DNA from: CAYOZN01 sp964408455
GTDB taxonomy: Bacteria; Planctomycetota; Phycisphaerae; UBA1845; UTPLA1
Length of the DNA stretch: 64,000 nt
Reading direction: 5' to 3'
Assembly (NCBI GenBank): GCA_964408455.1
Contig: CAYOZN010000005.1
Coordinates: 62,001-126,000 of the forward strand
In this document: positions 33,298 through 41,278 of the stretch, piece after piece
Layout of the letters: each line of letters starts with the position of its first letter
Numbering within the stretch: position 1 is the first letter of the stretch
Made by a program: the position numbers and the translations under genes
The notes under the pieces: model-generated
The model's database searches: none
The model's input: the letters and a program-made list of their open reading frames with translations, nothing else
Told to the model about the DNA's origin: nothing

Positions 33298-35028
33298 TCA
33301 CTCCTCGATGGCGAGGTGCTCGGGGCTGGTGAGGCGCAAAACCGTCCGGCCCTCGTATTCCTCCACGGTAACTATGGCGCGAAGGCGAGCGCCTTTTTCG
33401 ATCTTTTGCCGCGGGGAAAGGCTCTTTTCCAGCGATTCATCGAAGTACATTTCGAGCGTGGCGTCGCCATCTTTGAGCATGATGCTGTGGCGAATGCCCA
33501 GAGACTGGCTCGGCTGCGATGCCACGGCCGTGACAAGGGCGGCGACCGTCCGCTCCTTGCCCTTGTGTTCGGCGGTGATGTCGGCGAGGCGCGTGAGCTT
33601 CTTTTTCGGAAGGCGGTTGAGTCTGCTTGCCCGGACGAATTCCTCCGAGCCGGGCATGGGCCAGATCACGTAATCGTTGTCGGACCAGGAAGGGTCGTGC
33701 ATGCCGCCATCATCATCCCCGTCGATGCCGACACTGTAGAGCACCGGTTGGCCGGCGACGATTTCATAGATGAAGGGCTTGTCTTCGGCGAACACATCGG
33801 CGCTCGTTTTCTTCGCCTTTTTTCCCAGATCCGTCAGCTTCTGCGGCCACTTCTTGTGCTGGGCCTTGTGGGCAAATATGCGGGCGAGCGTCTGCACGCC
33901 GCGGCGCTGCAATTCGGCCCGGGCGGCATGGGCGTACACGCTGCTGTACTCGTGACCTTCCGCCAGTAAGAGGCCCTTGTTGATCTGGGAAGAGCTGATC
34001 ATTCGCTGGACCAGCGTGTGAATGGCGCCGGCGTGCTCGTGCCGGAAGCCCGTCTTCATGTGCATTTCCATCCCCTTGTGTGCCTCGATGATGGCATTGG
34101 CGGAGCCGACCGGATCGGCCTCGAGCCGGGCGCCCAGGGCAAACCGGTTGCCCGCGCCCATGGTCTGGCCGGTGACCTCCTGATAGCGGTTGCCGTTGAC
34201 CTTGGTGCCTCCGCCGAGCGGGCCGAAGACGTACTGAAGCGCGTCGAGCCAGATGGCGCACTGCGCCTGGAGGATGGGGGCGCCGGCGAGCGGTTCGTCG
34301 TCCACCTCTTCGAGCGTGGCCAGCAGGCGGGCCGCGTGTTTTTCCGTCAGAACGCCGTGGGCAAAGGCCCAGCGAATATGATCGTAAGTAACATCGCGGA
34401 TGACATATGCCGTGATATGCTCGGGCGCGAAGGGCGACTCGCGGAGCTGGCCGGCGATGCGGAGGTTGATCTCGAATGCCTTGAGAAGGGCATTCGACGA
34501 CGCGTCGCCCTTCTTCACGCGCCAGGCGTGTTCGAGGGTGCCGCGGGCACACTGTTCGAGCGGCTCGAGATGGGGCAGGCGCAGGTGAACCAGTCGATTG
34601 GGCTTGTCATCGCGTGCACCATCAAGCGGAATCGCGGTGGACAGCGTGTTCTTCGCGGACGCCTTGCCATAGGCGGCCACGACCTTCTTTGTTCGCTTGT
34701 ATGAATCTTCCCAGCCGGGCTTTCGTGACGGGAACCAGGGCATCGGCCCGGGCCAGCGCGGCTCGACGTTGGGATCGCGGCGCTCGCTGGTCATGCCGGC
34801 AAATTCGGGCCAGTCGCCTTCGGATACATCGCTGCCGGGCAGACCGGGCATGAACCGCACCAGGGCGGGATAGGCATTCTGCTTGTCGGGCGTCCGGATG
34901 AGTTGCTTGACCCAGGCGACGTAGTCGACGCGCTTCTGAAAGTCGGGCGCGGGGGGATACTTATTGGGCGTGGCAGGGGAGAACAGCGCTGCGGCGGAGA
35001 CGAGGGCGAGCGTGGCGGAGTGAAGCAT
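33298..35028 (-). CDS. Large exported protein with C-terminal OB-like domain
   Basis: A 576-residue protein with a short N-terminal signal-like segment (MLHSATLALVSAAALFSPA). The middle (about 30-440) is mostly helical with Tyr/Trp/Pro-rich stretches and includes a segment (HAARAELQRRGVQTLARIFA, FAEDKPFIYEIVAGQPVLYSVG) of the type found at the C-terminus of several secreted planctomycete proteins that end in IDGDDDGG...W. The last 100 residues (ADITAEHKGKERTVAALVTAV ... GARLRAIVTVEEYEGRTVLRL) resemble an OB fold. I do not recognise a named family. AGGTGA precedes the ATG. It lies 48 bp downstream of yidD. Confidence 0.75.
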   Translation of the reverse strand: MLHSATLALVSAAALFSPATPNKYPPAPDFQKRVDYVAWVKQLIRTPDKQNAYPALVRFMPGLPGSDVSEGDWPEFAGMTSERRDPNVEPRWPGPMPWFPSRKPGWEDSYKRTKKVVAAYGKASAKNTLSTAIPLDGARDDKPNRLVHLRLPHLEPLEQCARGTLEHAWRVKKGDASSNALLKAFEINLRIAGQLRESPFAPEHITAYVIRDVTYDHIRWAFAHGVLTEKHAARLLATLEEVDDEPLAGAPILQAQCAIWLDALQYVFGPLGGGTKVNGNRYQEVTGQTMGAGNRFALGARLEADPVGSANAIIEAHKGMEMHMKTGFRHEHAGAIHTLVQRMISSSQINKGLLLAEGHEYSSVYAHAARAELQRRGVQTLARIFAHKAQHKKWPQKLTDLGKKAKKTSADVFAEDKPFIYEIVAGQPVLYSVGIDGDDDGGMHDPSWSDNDYVIWPMPGSEEFVRASRLNRLPKKKLTRLADITAEHKGKERTVAALVTAVASQPSQSLGIRHSIMLKDGDATLEMYFDESLEKSLSPRQKIEKGARLRAIVTVEEYEGRTVLRLTSPEHLAIEE

Positions 35029-35076
35029 GGATCACCTGTTTGTCGCGTTGATGCGCATGGAATACCAGCCCGTCCA

Positions 35077-35406
35077 TCATAGCCGATTGTCGGGATGGAA
35101 AACGGGCGGAACGGGGTCGATGCCGCCCCTGCTGAAGGGATGGCAGCGGATAATGCGGCGGAGGGCGAGCCACGCCCCGCGGGCGGGGCCGTGGCGGGCG
35201 ACGGCCTCATTTGCATAGTCGCTGCACGAGGGCGCAAATCGGCAGGCACTGGGCAGGAGTGGCCTGAGAGCGGCCTGGTACAGCCGGATGGCCGCCAAAA
35301 GGAGGCTGGCACCAAGGCGAGCCATGCGGCCGGCGGCCGGCGCGACGCCATGCCCGTGTTCGGGGCTGTCCGAGGCATCCAGATGTCGTGTCGATGTCAT
35401 TGGCAT
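35077..35406 (-). CDS. yidD: Membrane protein insertion efficiency factor YidD
   Basis: Small amphipathic inner-membrane-associated protein that assists YidC-dependent insertion. The signature is complete: LYQAALRPLLPSACRFAPSCSDYANEAVARHG, WLALRRIIRCHPFSRGGIDPVP, shown here in parts, with the invariant three Cys. It has a longer N-terminus (about 25 residues) than the usual 70-85 residue family, so translation could also begin at the ATG of MARLGASLLL. In many bacteria yidD lies between rnpA and yidC in rpmH-rnpA-yidD-yidC near oriC; here these partners are absent. Confidence 0.92.
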   Translation of the reverse strand: MPMTSTRHLDASDSPEHGHGVAPAAGRMARLGASLLLAAIRLYQAALRPLLPSACRFAPSCSDYANEAVARHGPARGAWLALRRIIRCHPFSRGGIDPVPPVFHPDNRL

Positions 35407-35530
35407 GAGCCGAATTCGTTGCCCGACATTGTAACCGGTGCCAAACACCGTGTTCCTGCCATGCCCCGACGAAGCCGCGTGACGCATGGCGTGTGGCGGA
35501 TGATTGCGCCGACGCCGGACTTGCTTGCAT

Positions 35531-36142
35531 TCACCTGCGGCGGAAGGCGAGGCGATAGAACGTCCGCCCCTCGCGCTGATACTTCACTTCGAAATTCGTC
35601 TTCACGCCCCCCTCGACCGCGCCGTATTCGGCATCTTCGAACGCGATCTGCTCCAGCTCCGGACGCGTGGTGGTGAGAGCGCGAATCTGCTCGAAATATT
35701 CGGCGTGGTCGGTCTGAATGGCCAGGCGTGCACCGGGGGACAGCACGCGAACCGCGGCATCGACAAAATCCTTCTGAATGAGCCGGCGCTTGTGGTGGCG
35801 CTTCTTGGGCCAGGGATCGGGATGGTAAATGTGCATGGCCGACAGGCATGCGTCGGCCAGGCGGTGACACACAAAGTGCTTCGCGTCGGTCCGCATCACG
35901 CGCACGTTGGTGACGCCCCAGCGGGCCATGCGATCAGCGGCATACTGGTAGAAGGCGTTGGCCCACTCGATGCCGAGATAGTTGCGCTCGGGATGTGCCT
36001 GCGCCTGGCGCAGGAGGAAGGTGCCTTTGCCGATGCCGACTTCGAGCTCGATGGGGCCGTGGCCGGGGAATAATTCGCGCAGATCGGTCCGCTCAGGAAG
36101 CGAGGCGGGATCAATGGCAATGTCGTCGATCGAGAGCGGCAT
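35531..36142 (-). CDS. trmB: tRNA (guanine-N7-)-methyltransferase
   Basis: SAM-dependent enzyme forming m7G46 in the tRNA variable loop. It has 203 residues with ELEVGIGKGTFLLRQA (motif I), NYLGIEWANAF, the family hallmark IYHPDPWPKKRHHKRRL, and the C-terminal TNFEVKYQREGRTFYRL (TxYE/FExK type). The start is ATG at 36142; there is no Shine-Dalgarno, but TATAAT sits 7 nt upstream, suggesting a leaderless transcript. It is followed by yidD on the same strand after 124 bp. Confidence 0.96.
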   Translation of the reverse strand: MPLSIDDIAIDPASLPERTDLRELFPGHGPIELEVGIGKGTFLLRQAQAHPERNYLGIEWANAFYQYAADRMARWGVTNVRVMRTDAKHFVCHRLADACLSAMHIYHPDPWPKKRHHKRRLIQKDFVDAAVRVLSPGARLAIQTDHAEYFEQIRALTTTRPELEQIAFEDAEYGAVEGGVKTNFEVKYQREGRTFYRLAFRRR

Positions 36143-36149
36143 GATGAGG

Positions 36150-36155
36150 ATTATA
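36150..36155 (-). promoter_or_regulatory. TATAAT box 7 nt before trmB (leaderless-type)
   Basis: A perfect -10 hexamer on the minus strand, 7 nt from the ATG. No recognisable -35 and no Shine-Dalgarno, as in leaderless genes. Confidence 0.6.
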
Positions 36156-36261
36156 TCGATTGTTCAGGTGCTCAGTCGCCGTGACCGCAACGGGCGCCGA
36201 CGGGAGCGTTGCCGCTGCGGTCGCAGCCGCCAGTCATGCGGCAATGCAAGTTCGTGCGGAT

Positions 36262-37566
36262 TTACTTCGGAATTGCCGCCGTCAGGTTCACGGGCTTTCC
36301 TTCCGTCACCAGGATGTTGTCTTCGATCCGCACGCCGCCTACGTCGAGCAGCGTGTCGACGCGCGACCAGTTGATGCAGTCGGCATATTGCCGGCGGCGG
36401 GCCGGGTCCTGCAAAAGGGCGGGTATGAAATAGAGCCCCGGTTCGATGGTAACGACGAAGCCGGGTTGCAGCGGCAGGTCGATGCGCAGGGCGGAGAGGC
36501 CGAAGCGCGTGCTGCGCGTCCGGCCCGGCAGGTATCCGCTGGCATCGCGCACGCCGAGGCCCACCAGGTGCCCAAGCCCGTGCGGAAAGAAGAGGGCGTG
36601 GGCATCGCGCTCGACCAGATCTTCGGCATTTCCCTTCAAGATGCCGATCTCCACCAGCCCGGCCGCCATGTCGCGGGCGGCTGACATGTGGATGTCACGA
36701 TACTCGGTGCCGGCGGTGCAGCGCTCGATGGCGGCCTGCTGCGCCCGCAGGACCACGGCATACAGCTCGGCGGGGAAGCTGCCGTGTTTGCCTCCGGTCC
36801 CGCCCGGCGCGCTGCCGAGTTCACCATTTGCGTTATACGTGCGCGTCACATCGGCGGTGTAGCCATCGATCTCCGCGCCGGCGTCAATCAGGACAAGCTC
36901 TCCTGGCGCGATCGACCGCTCGCCGGGAGCGAAATGCAGCACGGCCGCGTTGGAACCCGTGCCCACGATCGAGCCATAGCCTGTGCGGTCGGCCCCGTGG
37001 CGGAAAAACTCCGCTTCCATCTCAATCTGGACGCGGCGCTCGCTGACGCCGGGGCGAATGGTCTCTCGCGCGCGGGCAAAGCCGGCGGCGGTCGCAGCGA
37101 CCGCCCGCTTGATTCGCTCCAGCTCCACTGCATCCTTCGGCCGCCGCGCGGCCATCAGTGCCGTCCTAACGGCATCCAGGCGGGAGGCATCGGCAGGGAC
37201 GCCCGGCACCGGCGCCCCGAGGTTCACCAATGGGCGATTGCGGCGCTCGGCAAGCCAGCCGGCCAGCTCCGACAATGGCCGGGCATCGGTCCATTCGAAG
37301 GGCTGACGACCCTCCCAGACGCGTTCACCCTCGGTCACCGGCGGCAGGAAATCGACCCAGCCGCCTTGCGCGTCGAGGGCGACGATGCCGCCCGGCTCGG
37401 CGCGATCGGCCAGGTACCGGTACTCGGCATGGGGAAGAAAGCGATATGTCTGGTCAGCGCCGCCGGGGATGGGCACGGGCTCGCCCGATCCAACGAGCAG
37501 CAGCTCGTCCTTCAGTGCCAGGGCGGCGGCAACGCGTTCGCGACGTTTAATGATGTAGTCCTGCAT
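36262..37566 (-). CDS. Xaa-Pro aminopeptidase (M24B)
   Basis: Dinuclear-metal peptidase removing N-terminal residues before proline. The N-terminal aminopeptidase P domain (about 1-150) precedes the pita-bread catalytic domain. Metal ligands are visible: two Asp in LIDAGAEIDGYTADVTRTY, His in FFPHGLGHLVGL, Glu in TIEPGLYF and Glu in GGVRIEDNILV. The substrate-binding His region HMSAARDMAAG is present. Length 434 fits PepP-type enzymes. GGAGG lies 8 nt before the ATG at 37566, and a -10-like TAGACT is about 40 nt upstream. Cytoplasmic, no signal peptide. Confidence 0.95.
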   Translation of the reverse strand: MQDYIIKRRERVAAALALKDELLLVGSGEPVPIPGGADQTYRFLPHAEYRYLADRAEPGGIVALDAQGGWVDFLPPVTEGERVWEGRQPFEWTDARPLSELAGWLAERRNRPLVNLGAPVPGVPADASRLDAVRTALMAARRPKDAVELERIKRAVAATAAGFARARETIRPGVSERRVQIEMEAEFFRHGADRTGYGSIVGTGSNAAVLHFAPGERSIAPGELVLIDAGAEIDGYTADVTRTYNANGELGSAPGGTGGKHGSFPAELYAVVLRAQQAAIERCTAGTEYRDIHMSAARDMAAGLVEIGILKGNAEDLVERDAHALFFPHGLGHLVGLGVRDASGYLPGRTRSTRFGLSALRIDLPLQPGFVVTIEPGLYFIPALLQDPARRRQYADCINWSRVDTLLDVGGVRIEDNILVTEGKPVNLTAAIPK

Positions 37567-37637
37567 GGCCGGTGCCTCCGAATTGCGGATGAGGACATCA
37601 GTCTAGCAGGAGCGGCGGCGCGGGCAAACGGGCGCGG

Positions 37638-38537
37638 TCATTTGAGCGCGCGCAGGCTGACTTCGCGGCGCAGGGTGATCGGCATGCCGGGCGCGGCCGG
37701 CAGTTCCTCCGCGTCCGGCAACTCTTCGCCGTCGAACGGCATCCACAGCGTCATGGAAATGTCGTCGCGTGTCGACTTCGCGCTTTTCAGCTCGCCGGTG
37801 CGCGGATTGATCGTCAGTTCGAGCTCGAAAATCTCTTCGCCCGCCATGAGCATGCGCGCGACGCTCCCCGGCGCGCTGCGAATCATGGTCACACGCATCG
37901 GCTCCGGCGTCCAGCGGATGATCGCCGCCTCCTCCGTCAGGCTGATGAGCGTCGTCGTTCCACCCGGGCAGGACACGTTTGCCGCAATCAAGGCGGGCGG
38001 GCGGTGCCAGCTGACCGAGAAGGGCTCGAACCGGGCGCTGCCTCCCGGCCGACGGAGTGGTGCCACGCCGAAGGCGTCATCCACCTGCACGAGAAGGATG
38101 TTCAATAAATCGGTCAGGGCTCCGAAAAGCGGCTCGGGGACGCACGGCGGTACCGTCCTGTCGAGATCGAGCGGGCGCGTGATGGCGAGCGCCAGGATTC
38201 CGTCGCCCTGTGCGGTAGAGCAATTCGGCGGGACATCGAACTCCCGCACGCCGGCCGCCGTGGTCTTCGTCGCGCGGAGGATATCGACGCGCTCGATCCA
38301 CTCGCCGATGCGGACGCGCGCATCGACCGTGACCGTTGAGTCCCCGGATGGGTTGATCTCCCGAATGCCGATGGTGTAGTTGGCGTCGCCGGGCGGCGGT
38401 CGCAGCACCGGGCCGGCAGCTTTTCTCGAGATGGAAGGCGCCTGGTTGTTGTGTATGCCGGGCGCGCATCCGCCGGCCAGCCCGATCAGTGCCACTGGGA
38501 TGCCAATTGCCTTGCCGAACGCGCATCGACCTGACAT
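37638..38537 (-). CDS. Lipoprotein coupled to PadR regulator
   Basis: A 299-residue probable lipoprotein of unknown function. The signal peptide GKAIGIPVALIGLAGGC ends in a lipobox LAGGC; the mature part is beta-rich with two isolated Cys (VPPNCSTAQ, VSCPGGTTT). Its ATG lies 1 bp after the PadR stop (TGACATG), with AAAGG inside the end of the padR-like gene, so it is translationally coupled and probably controlled by that regulator. A longer frame continuing to 39056 overlaps the regulator and is not real. The sensed signal and the role are unknown. Confidence 0.82.
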   Translation of the reverse strand: MSGRCAFGKAIGIPVALIGLAGGCAPGIHNNQAPSISRKAAGPVLRPPPGDANYTIGIREINPSGDSTVTVDARVRIGEWIERVDILRATKTTAAGVREFDVPPNCSTAQGDGILALAITRPLDLDRTVPPCVPEPLFGALTDLLNILLVQVDDAFGVAPLRRPGGSARFEPFSVSWHRPPALIAANVSCPGGTTTLISLTEEAAIIRWTPEPMRVTMIRSAPGSVARMLMAGEEIFELELTINPRTGELKSAKSTRDDISMTLWMPFDGEELPDAEELPAAPGMPITLRREVSLRALK

Positions 38538-38538
38538 G

Positions 38539-39078
38539 TCAAGCCTTTCGAAGTTGTGCCACCGCGGACCGCGCCCAGCGCCGCCGGGCGCCGCACACAT
38601 CAAGCCCATGCCGCAGGGCGAGCCGACCGTAGACATCCAGGCCGCGACCCGGCCCGCGGCTGTAACTGGCGATCTCCTTTTCCTGCTGCGAAAAGCCCTC
38701 GGCCATCGCCTGTGCCAGCCGGACGGCATCTTCGCGGAGGCCGTGGTGCCCCATGAAGGCGAGCCGCAGCATCTGCACATCCGGCTCGCGGCAGGCGACG
38801 TCCGGCGTGACCGGCTGCGTGAGCCACGCGCGGAGGGCCGCGAGGCCGCGTGGGGTGATCGTGAATACCTTGCGGCGGCGGCCGGACGCGGCGGCCTTTC
38901 CGCGGATGAGCCCGGCACCCTCAAGCCGCCGCAGGGCGGGATAGATGGAGCCGGGGCTGTCGCTGAAGGCGCCCATCGGGGTGTCGGAGAAGATCCGCCG
39001 AAGGCCGTAGCCGGATTGCGGCTCCAGCGACAACAGGCCCAGCAGGGCGCAGCCAAGGGATGAGAGGGTGCCGTCCAT
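38539..39078 (-). CDS. PadR family transcriptional regulator
   Basis: Winged-helix repressor of the PadR family, often controlling transporters or detoxification genes through small ligands. The N-terminal domain contains LLGLLSLEPQSGYGLRRIF, GSIYPALRRLEGAGLIRG and RKVFTITPRGLAALRAWL, the family signature. The C-terminal dimerisation helices (REPDVQMLRLAFMGHHGLREDAVRLAQAMAEG) follow; total length 179. The 18-bp palindrome directly in front of its ATG overlaps the predicted -10, a layout typical of autorepression. The following lipoprotein gene is 1 bp downstream. Confidence 0.93.
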   Translation of the reverse strand: MDGTLSSLGCALLGLLSLEPQSGYGLRRIFSDTPMGAFSDSPGSIYPALRRLEGAGLIRGKAAASGRRRKVFTITPRGLAALRAWLTQPVTPDVACREPDVQMLRLAFMGHHGLREDAVRLAQAMAEGFSQQEKEIASYSRGPGRGLDVYGRLALRHGLDVCGARRRWARSAVAQLRKA

Positions 39079-39096
39079 ACGTACCGTATCGTACGT
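39079..39096. promoter_or_regulatory. Palindromic operator/promoter of the PadR gene
   Basis: ACGTAC-N6-GTACGT is a perfect 6+6 inverted repeat that ends one base before the padR ATG and contains a -10-like TACGAT (minus strand, 39088-39093). A further GTAC lies at 39100-39103. Autorepression by PadR is inferred. Confidence 0.55.
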
Positions 39097-39181
39097 GACG
39101 TACTATCGCCGCGTCAAGGCGGCAACTGCGAACGCGGGCCCGGTCCGGCCGCGGCCACGTTCCTGGCCCGCTTGCGGCTGC

Positions 39182-39673
39182 GTGGCCGACGGGCTTACAT
39201 TGAGCAAGCCCCGGTCGGCAGCGGAGGAGCAACAGGCCCATGGCAAGGAAATCCGCGAAAAAGAACATTCCGCAACGCAAGACGATCACCCCGCCGAACC
39301 GAAGGCAAAACGGCGCTGCGGTGAACTCATCGCATTCTGCCGCCGGCTTCCGCACGCCACCGAGGACATCAAGTGGGAGAAGAACCTCGTCTTCAGCGTG
39401 GGCGAAAAGATGTTCGCCGTGTTCAACGCCACCGGCGCGGACGGCGTGTCGTTCAAGGCCGCCCCGGACACATTCGGGGACCTGACGAAAGTCGAAGGCA
39501 TCGCCCCGGCGCCCTATCTGGCGCGCCACCATTGGGTGGCGCTCGAGCGAGTCAAGGCACTTCCCATGCCGGCGCTGAAGGAATTGCTTCACGAATCGCA
39601 CGGCCTGGTCGGGGCGAAACTGTCGGCCGGCGTCCGCCGGAAGCTCGGCATCAAGGTTACAGCTGAAGATTGA
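39182..39673 (+). CDS. MmcQ/YjbR-like protein (start uncertain)
   Basis: The C-terminal 120 residues match the MmcQ/YjbR fold (CyaY-like): CGELIAFCRRLPHATEDIKWEK, LVFSVGEKMFAVFNATGADG, VSFKAAPDTFGDLT, PYLARHHWVALE and LLHESHGLVGAKL. Family proteins are about 115-125 residues, may bind DNA, and have no proven function. The start is unclear. The frame has only GTG (39182, used here) or TTG (39200) as near starts, both without Shine-Dalgarno, and a low-complexity lead-in. An ATG with a good GGAGGAG at 39240 opens a different frame (MARKSAKKN), so a frameshift or sequence error before 39310 is possible. Confidence 0.7.
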   Translation: MADGLTLSKPRSAAEEQQAHGKEIREKEHSATQDDHPAEPKAKRRCGELIAFCRRLPHATEDIKWEKNLVFSVGEKMFAVFNATGADGVSFKAAPDTFGDLTKVEGIAPAPYLARHHWVALERVKALPMPALKELLHESHGLVGAKLSAGVRRKLGIKVTAED

Positions 39674-39746
39674 GCTTGCGCGCGATTCAGAAAAGAGATA
39701 ATCAGACCTTGAACTCGTAATATGGGCGCACCACAATCCAGTGGTG

Positions 39747-39950
39747 ATGACCGACGCTGTCCCCAATTCCGAATTCCCGTGCCCCTGGTGCACCACCGAG
39801 TGCCGCCGCGAGGCTCAGACCGGCGACACGCAGTGCAAAGTCTGCAAAGGGCCGCTGCCGCGCATCAACGGCGCCGAAGATCTCGAGCTGGCGTGGCACA
39901 CGTCCTGCGAGCGGCTCAAGAATCTGCGAGGCCGCAGGTCCCAGCCATGA
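39747..39950 (+). CDS. Small zinc-ribbon-like protein
   Basis: A 67-residue protein with a Cys cluster: FPCPWCTTECRRE (C-x2-C-x3-C) and CKVCKGPLPR (C-x2-C), then HTSCERLKNLRG. The two CxxC pairs about 15 residues apart suit one zinc ribbon. It starts MTDAVPNSEFPC at the ATG at 39747; alternative GTG codons precede it by 3 and 6 nt. No recognised family. It stands alone between the YjbR-like gene and a beta-helix protein gene on the same strand. Confidence 0.65.
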   Translation: MTDAVPNSEFPCPWCTTECRREAQTGDTQCKVCKGPLPRINGAEDLELAWHTSCERLKNLRGRRSQP

Positions 39951-40043
39951 TCGCGCGCCGCATTCCGGTTATCTTTCCGTCACCGCGGCGGATCGGCAGC
40001 GACTCCGCGCCGACGCCGCGCCTGCCACAAGGAGCGGCCATCG

Positions 40044-41093
40044 ATGAACAGAAGTTTTCTGAGCGGCGGCGGCGCGTTGACTGTCCTGCTCGCCTTTTGG
40101 ACGGGCCTGCAGCCCGAGTCGCGCCAACCACAGCCTCGCGAGCATCAGCAGCGGGGCGGCGGCCGCTCGGACGACAAGAAGCTCGCCGCGCTGATCGCCG
40201 GCGGCGAGCTTGATATTGACCTGGGCAGCGGCAGCTACACATTGACGCGGCCCTTGAACCTGCGGGAGCGCACGGGGCTCCGCCTGCGCGGCCACGGGGC
40301 GACGCTGAAGTTCAGCTTTTCGCGGGAGCTGAAGGACGCACCCGCCATCGACATGTCCGGGGCAATGGGGTGCCGCCTGGAGGGCATCCAGATCGTCGGC
40401 GACCGGCGCGGCCCGCCGGCTGCGGGCATTCTGCTGGCGCGGACGAGCGCGCGGTCGGCCCACGCCCACACCTTCGAGCGCGTCGGCTTTGATGGCGTAT
40501 TCAGCGTCGCCAACGTGTACAACATCGGCAGCGAGGTGAACCGCTGGGAGAACTGCGCCCTGCTCAACACGGTGATCGCGGGCTTCGCGTGTAATTACTA
40601 CACGTCGAGCTGGAACGATCGCGGAATCGTATCGCCCTTCGGGCCGATCGCCGGCGGCGCCGAAATCGGCAAGGGCGGGGCGATCTCCAACGTCGAGCAG
40701 ACGTTCACCGGCTGCGCCCTGACGGTGGATGGCGCGGGGGGCGAGCGGGCAAACATCGTGCTGCGCCCGAGGACCATCGGCGTGCGGTTCCGCGATTGCT
40801 GCATCACCAACAAGAAGATCGGCGAGCAGCGCGGCATGGCGTTCCTGGTGCTCGGCGCCGAGGGCTTTGCCGGCGAGCAACTGGCTTCGATTCTCATCGA
40901 CGGTTGCTATCTCGAGACGTTCGGCGCCGAGAGCGGCGTGCGCGTGCTGTCGCGTGTGCGCGATCTGACGATCAGTAACACGTCGATTCAGGCGGCGGGA
41001 TCGCCGCTGGACTTTCGGGCGACGGTGGATGGATTCCGGTTCGAGGGCGGCCAGTTGCAGGTCGCGGAACCCCGCCAGCGCACAGCGCCGTAA
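40044..41093 (+). CDS. Right-handed beta-helix (pectate lyase-like) protein
   Basis: A 349-residue protein. Residues about 45-340 contain the regular short beta turns of a right-handed beta-helix (YTLTRPLNLRERTGLRLRGHGATLKF, LEGIQIVGDR, FERVGFDGVF, WENCALLNTV, FTGCALTV, IGVRFRDCCITN, ILIDGCYLETFG, LTISNTSIQAAG). The N-terminus has only a weak hydrophobic segment (GGALTVLLAFWTGL), so export is likely but not certain. No catalytic residues can be named; similar folds occur in polysaccharide lyases and in phage-tail or surface proteins. AAGGAG lies 9 nt before the ATG. Confidence 0.8.
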   Translation: MNRSFLSGGGALTVLLAFWTGLQPESRQPQPREHQQRGGGRSDDKKLAALIAGGELDIDLGSGSYTLTRPLNLRERTGLRLRGHGATLKFSFSRELKDAPAIDMSGAMGCRLEGIQIVGDRRGPPAAGILLARTSARSAHAHTFERVGFDGVFSVANVYNIGSEVNRWENCALLNTVIAGFACNYYTSSWNDRGIVSPFGPIAGGAEIGKGGAISNVEQTFTGCALTVDGAGGERANIVLRPRTIGVRFRDCCITNKKIGEQRGMAFLVLGAEGFAGEQLASILIDGCYLETFGAESGVRVLSRVRDLTISNTSIQAAGSPLDFRATVDGFRFEGGQLQVAEPRQRTAP

Positions 41094-41205
41094 ATCCCTG
41101 TTGCATCTTCAGCGGCATCAGCAGCCGAATTGCGGCAAGCGGTGCACTGCGCGAATAGCCGGCATGAACTGAGAAATCGCGCGGAGATGCGGGGGCCGGC
41201 CTGCG

Positions 41206-41234
41206 TTGGACGGTGTATGGGCGGCGTTTATACT
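41206..41234 (+). promoter_or_regulatory. Promoter of the class V aminotransferase gene
   Basis: TTGGAC (41206-41211), 17 bp, TATACT (41229-41234). It leaves a 38-nt leader with a perfect AGGAGGT (41264-41270) 8 nt before the ATG at 41279. That decides this start over an upstream one at 41213. Confidence 0.65.
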
Positions 41235-41278
41235 GTGGCACGAAACGTGCAAAGCACCCCCTCAGGAGGTATCCACCC

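Noticed and set aside
36688..38379. 563-codon plus-strand frame
   Set aside because: It runs opposite to the M24 peptidase and lipoprotein genes and has no recognisable domain.
37638..39056. Long reading of the lipoprotein frame, joining it to the PadR region
   Set aside because: The upstream 173 codons overlap the PadR gene in a second frame; the lipoprotein signal peptide begins at 38537.
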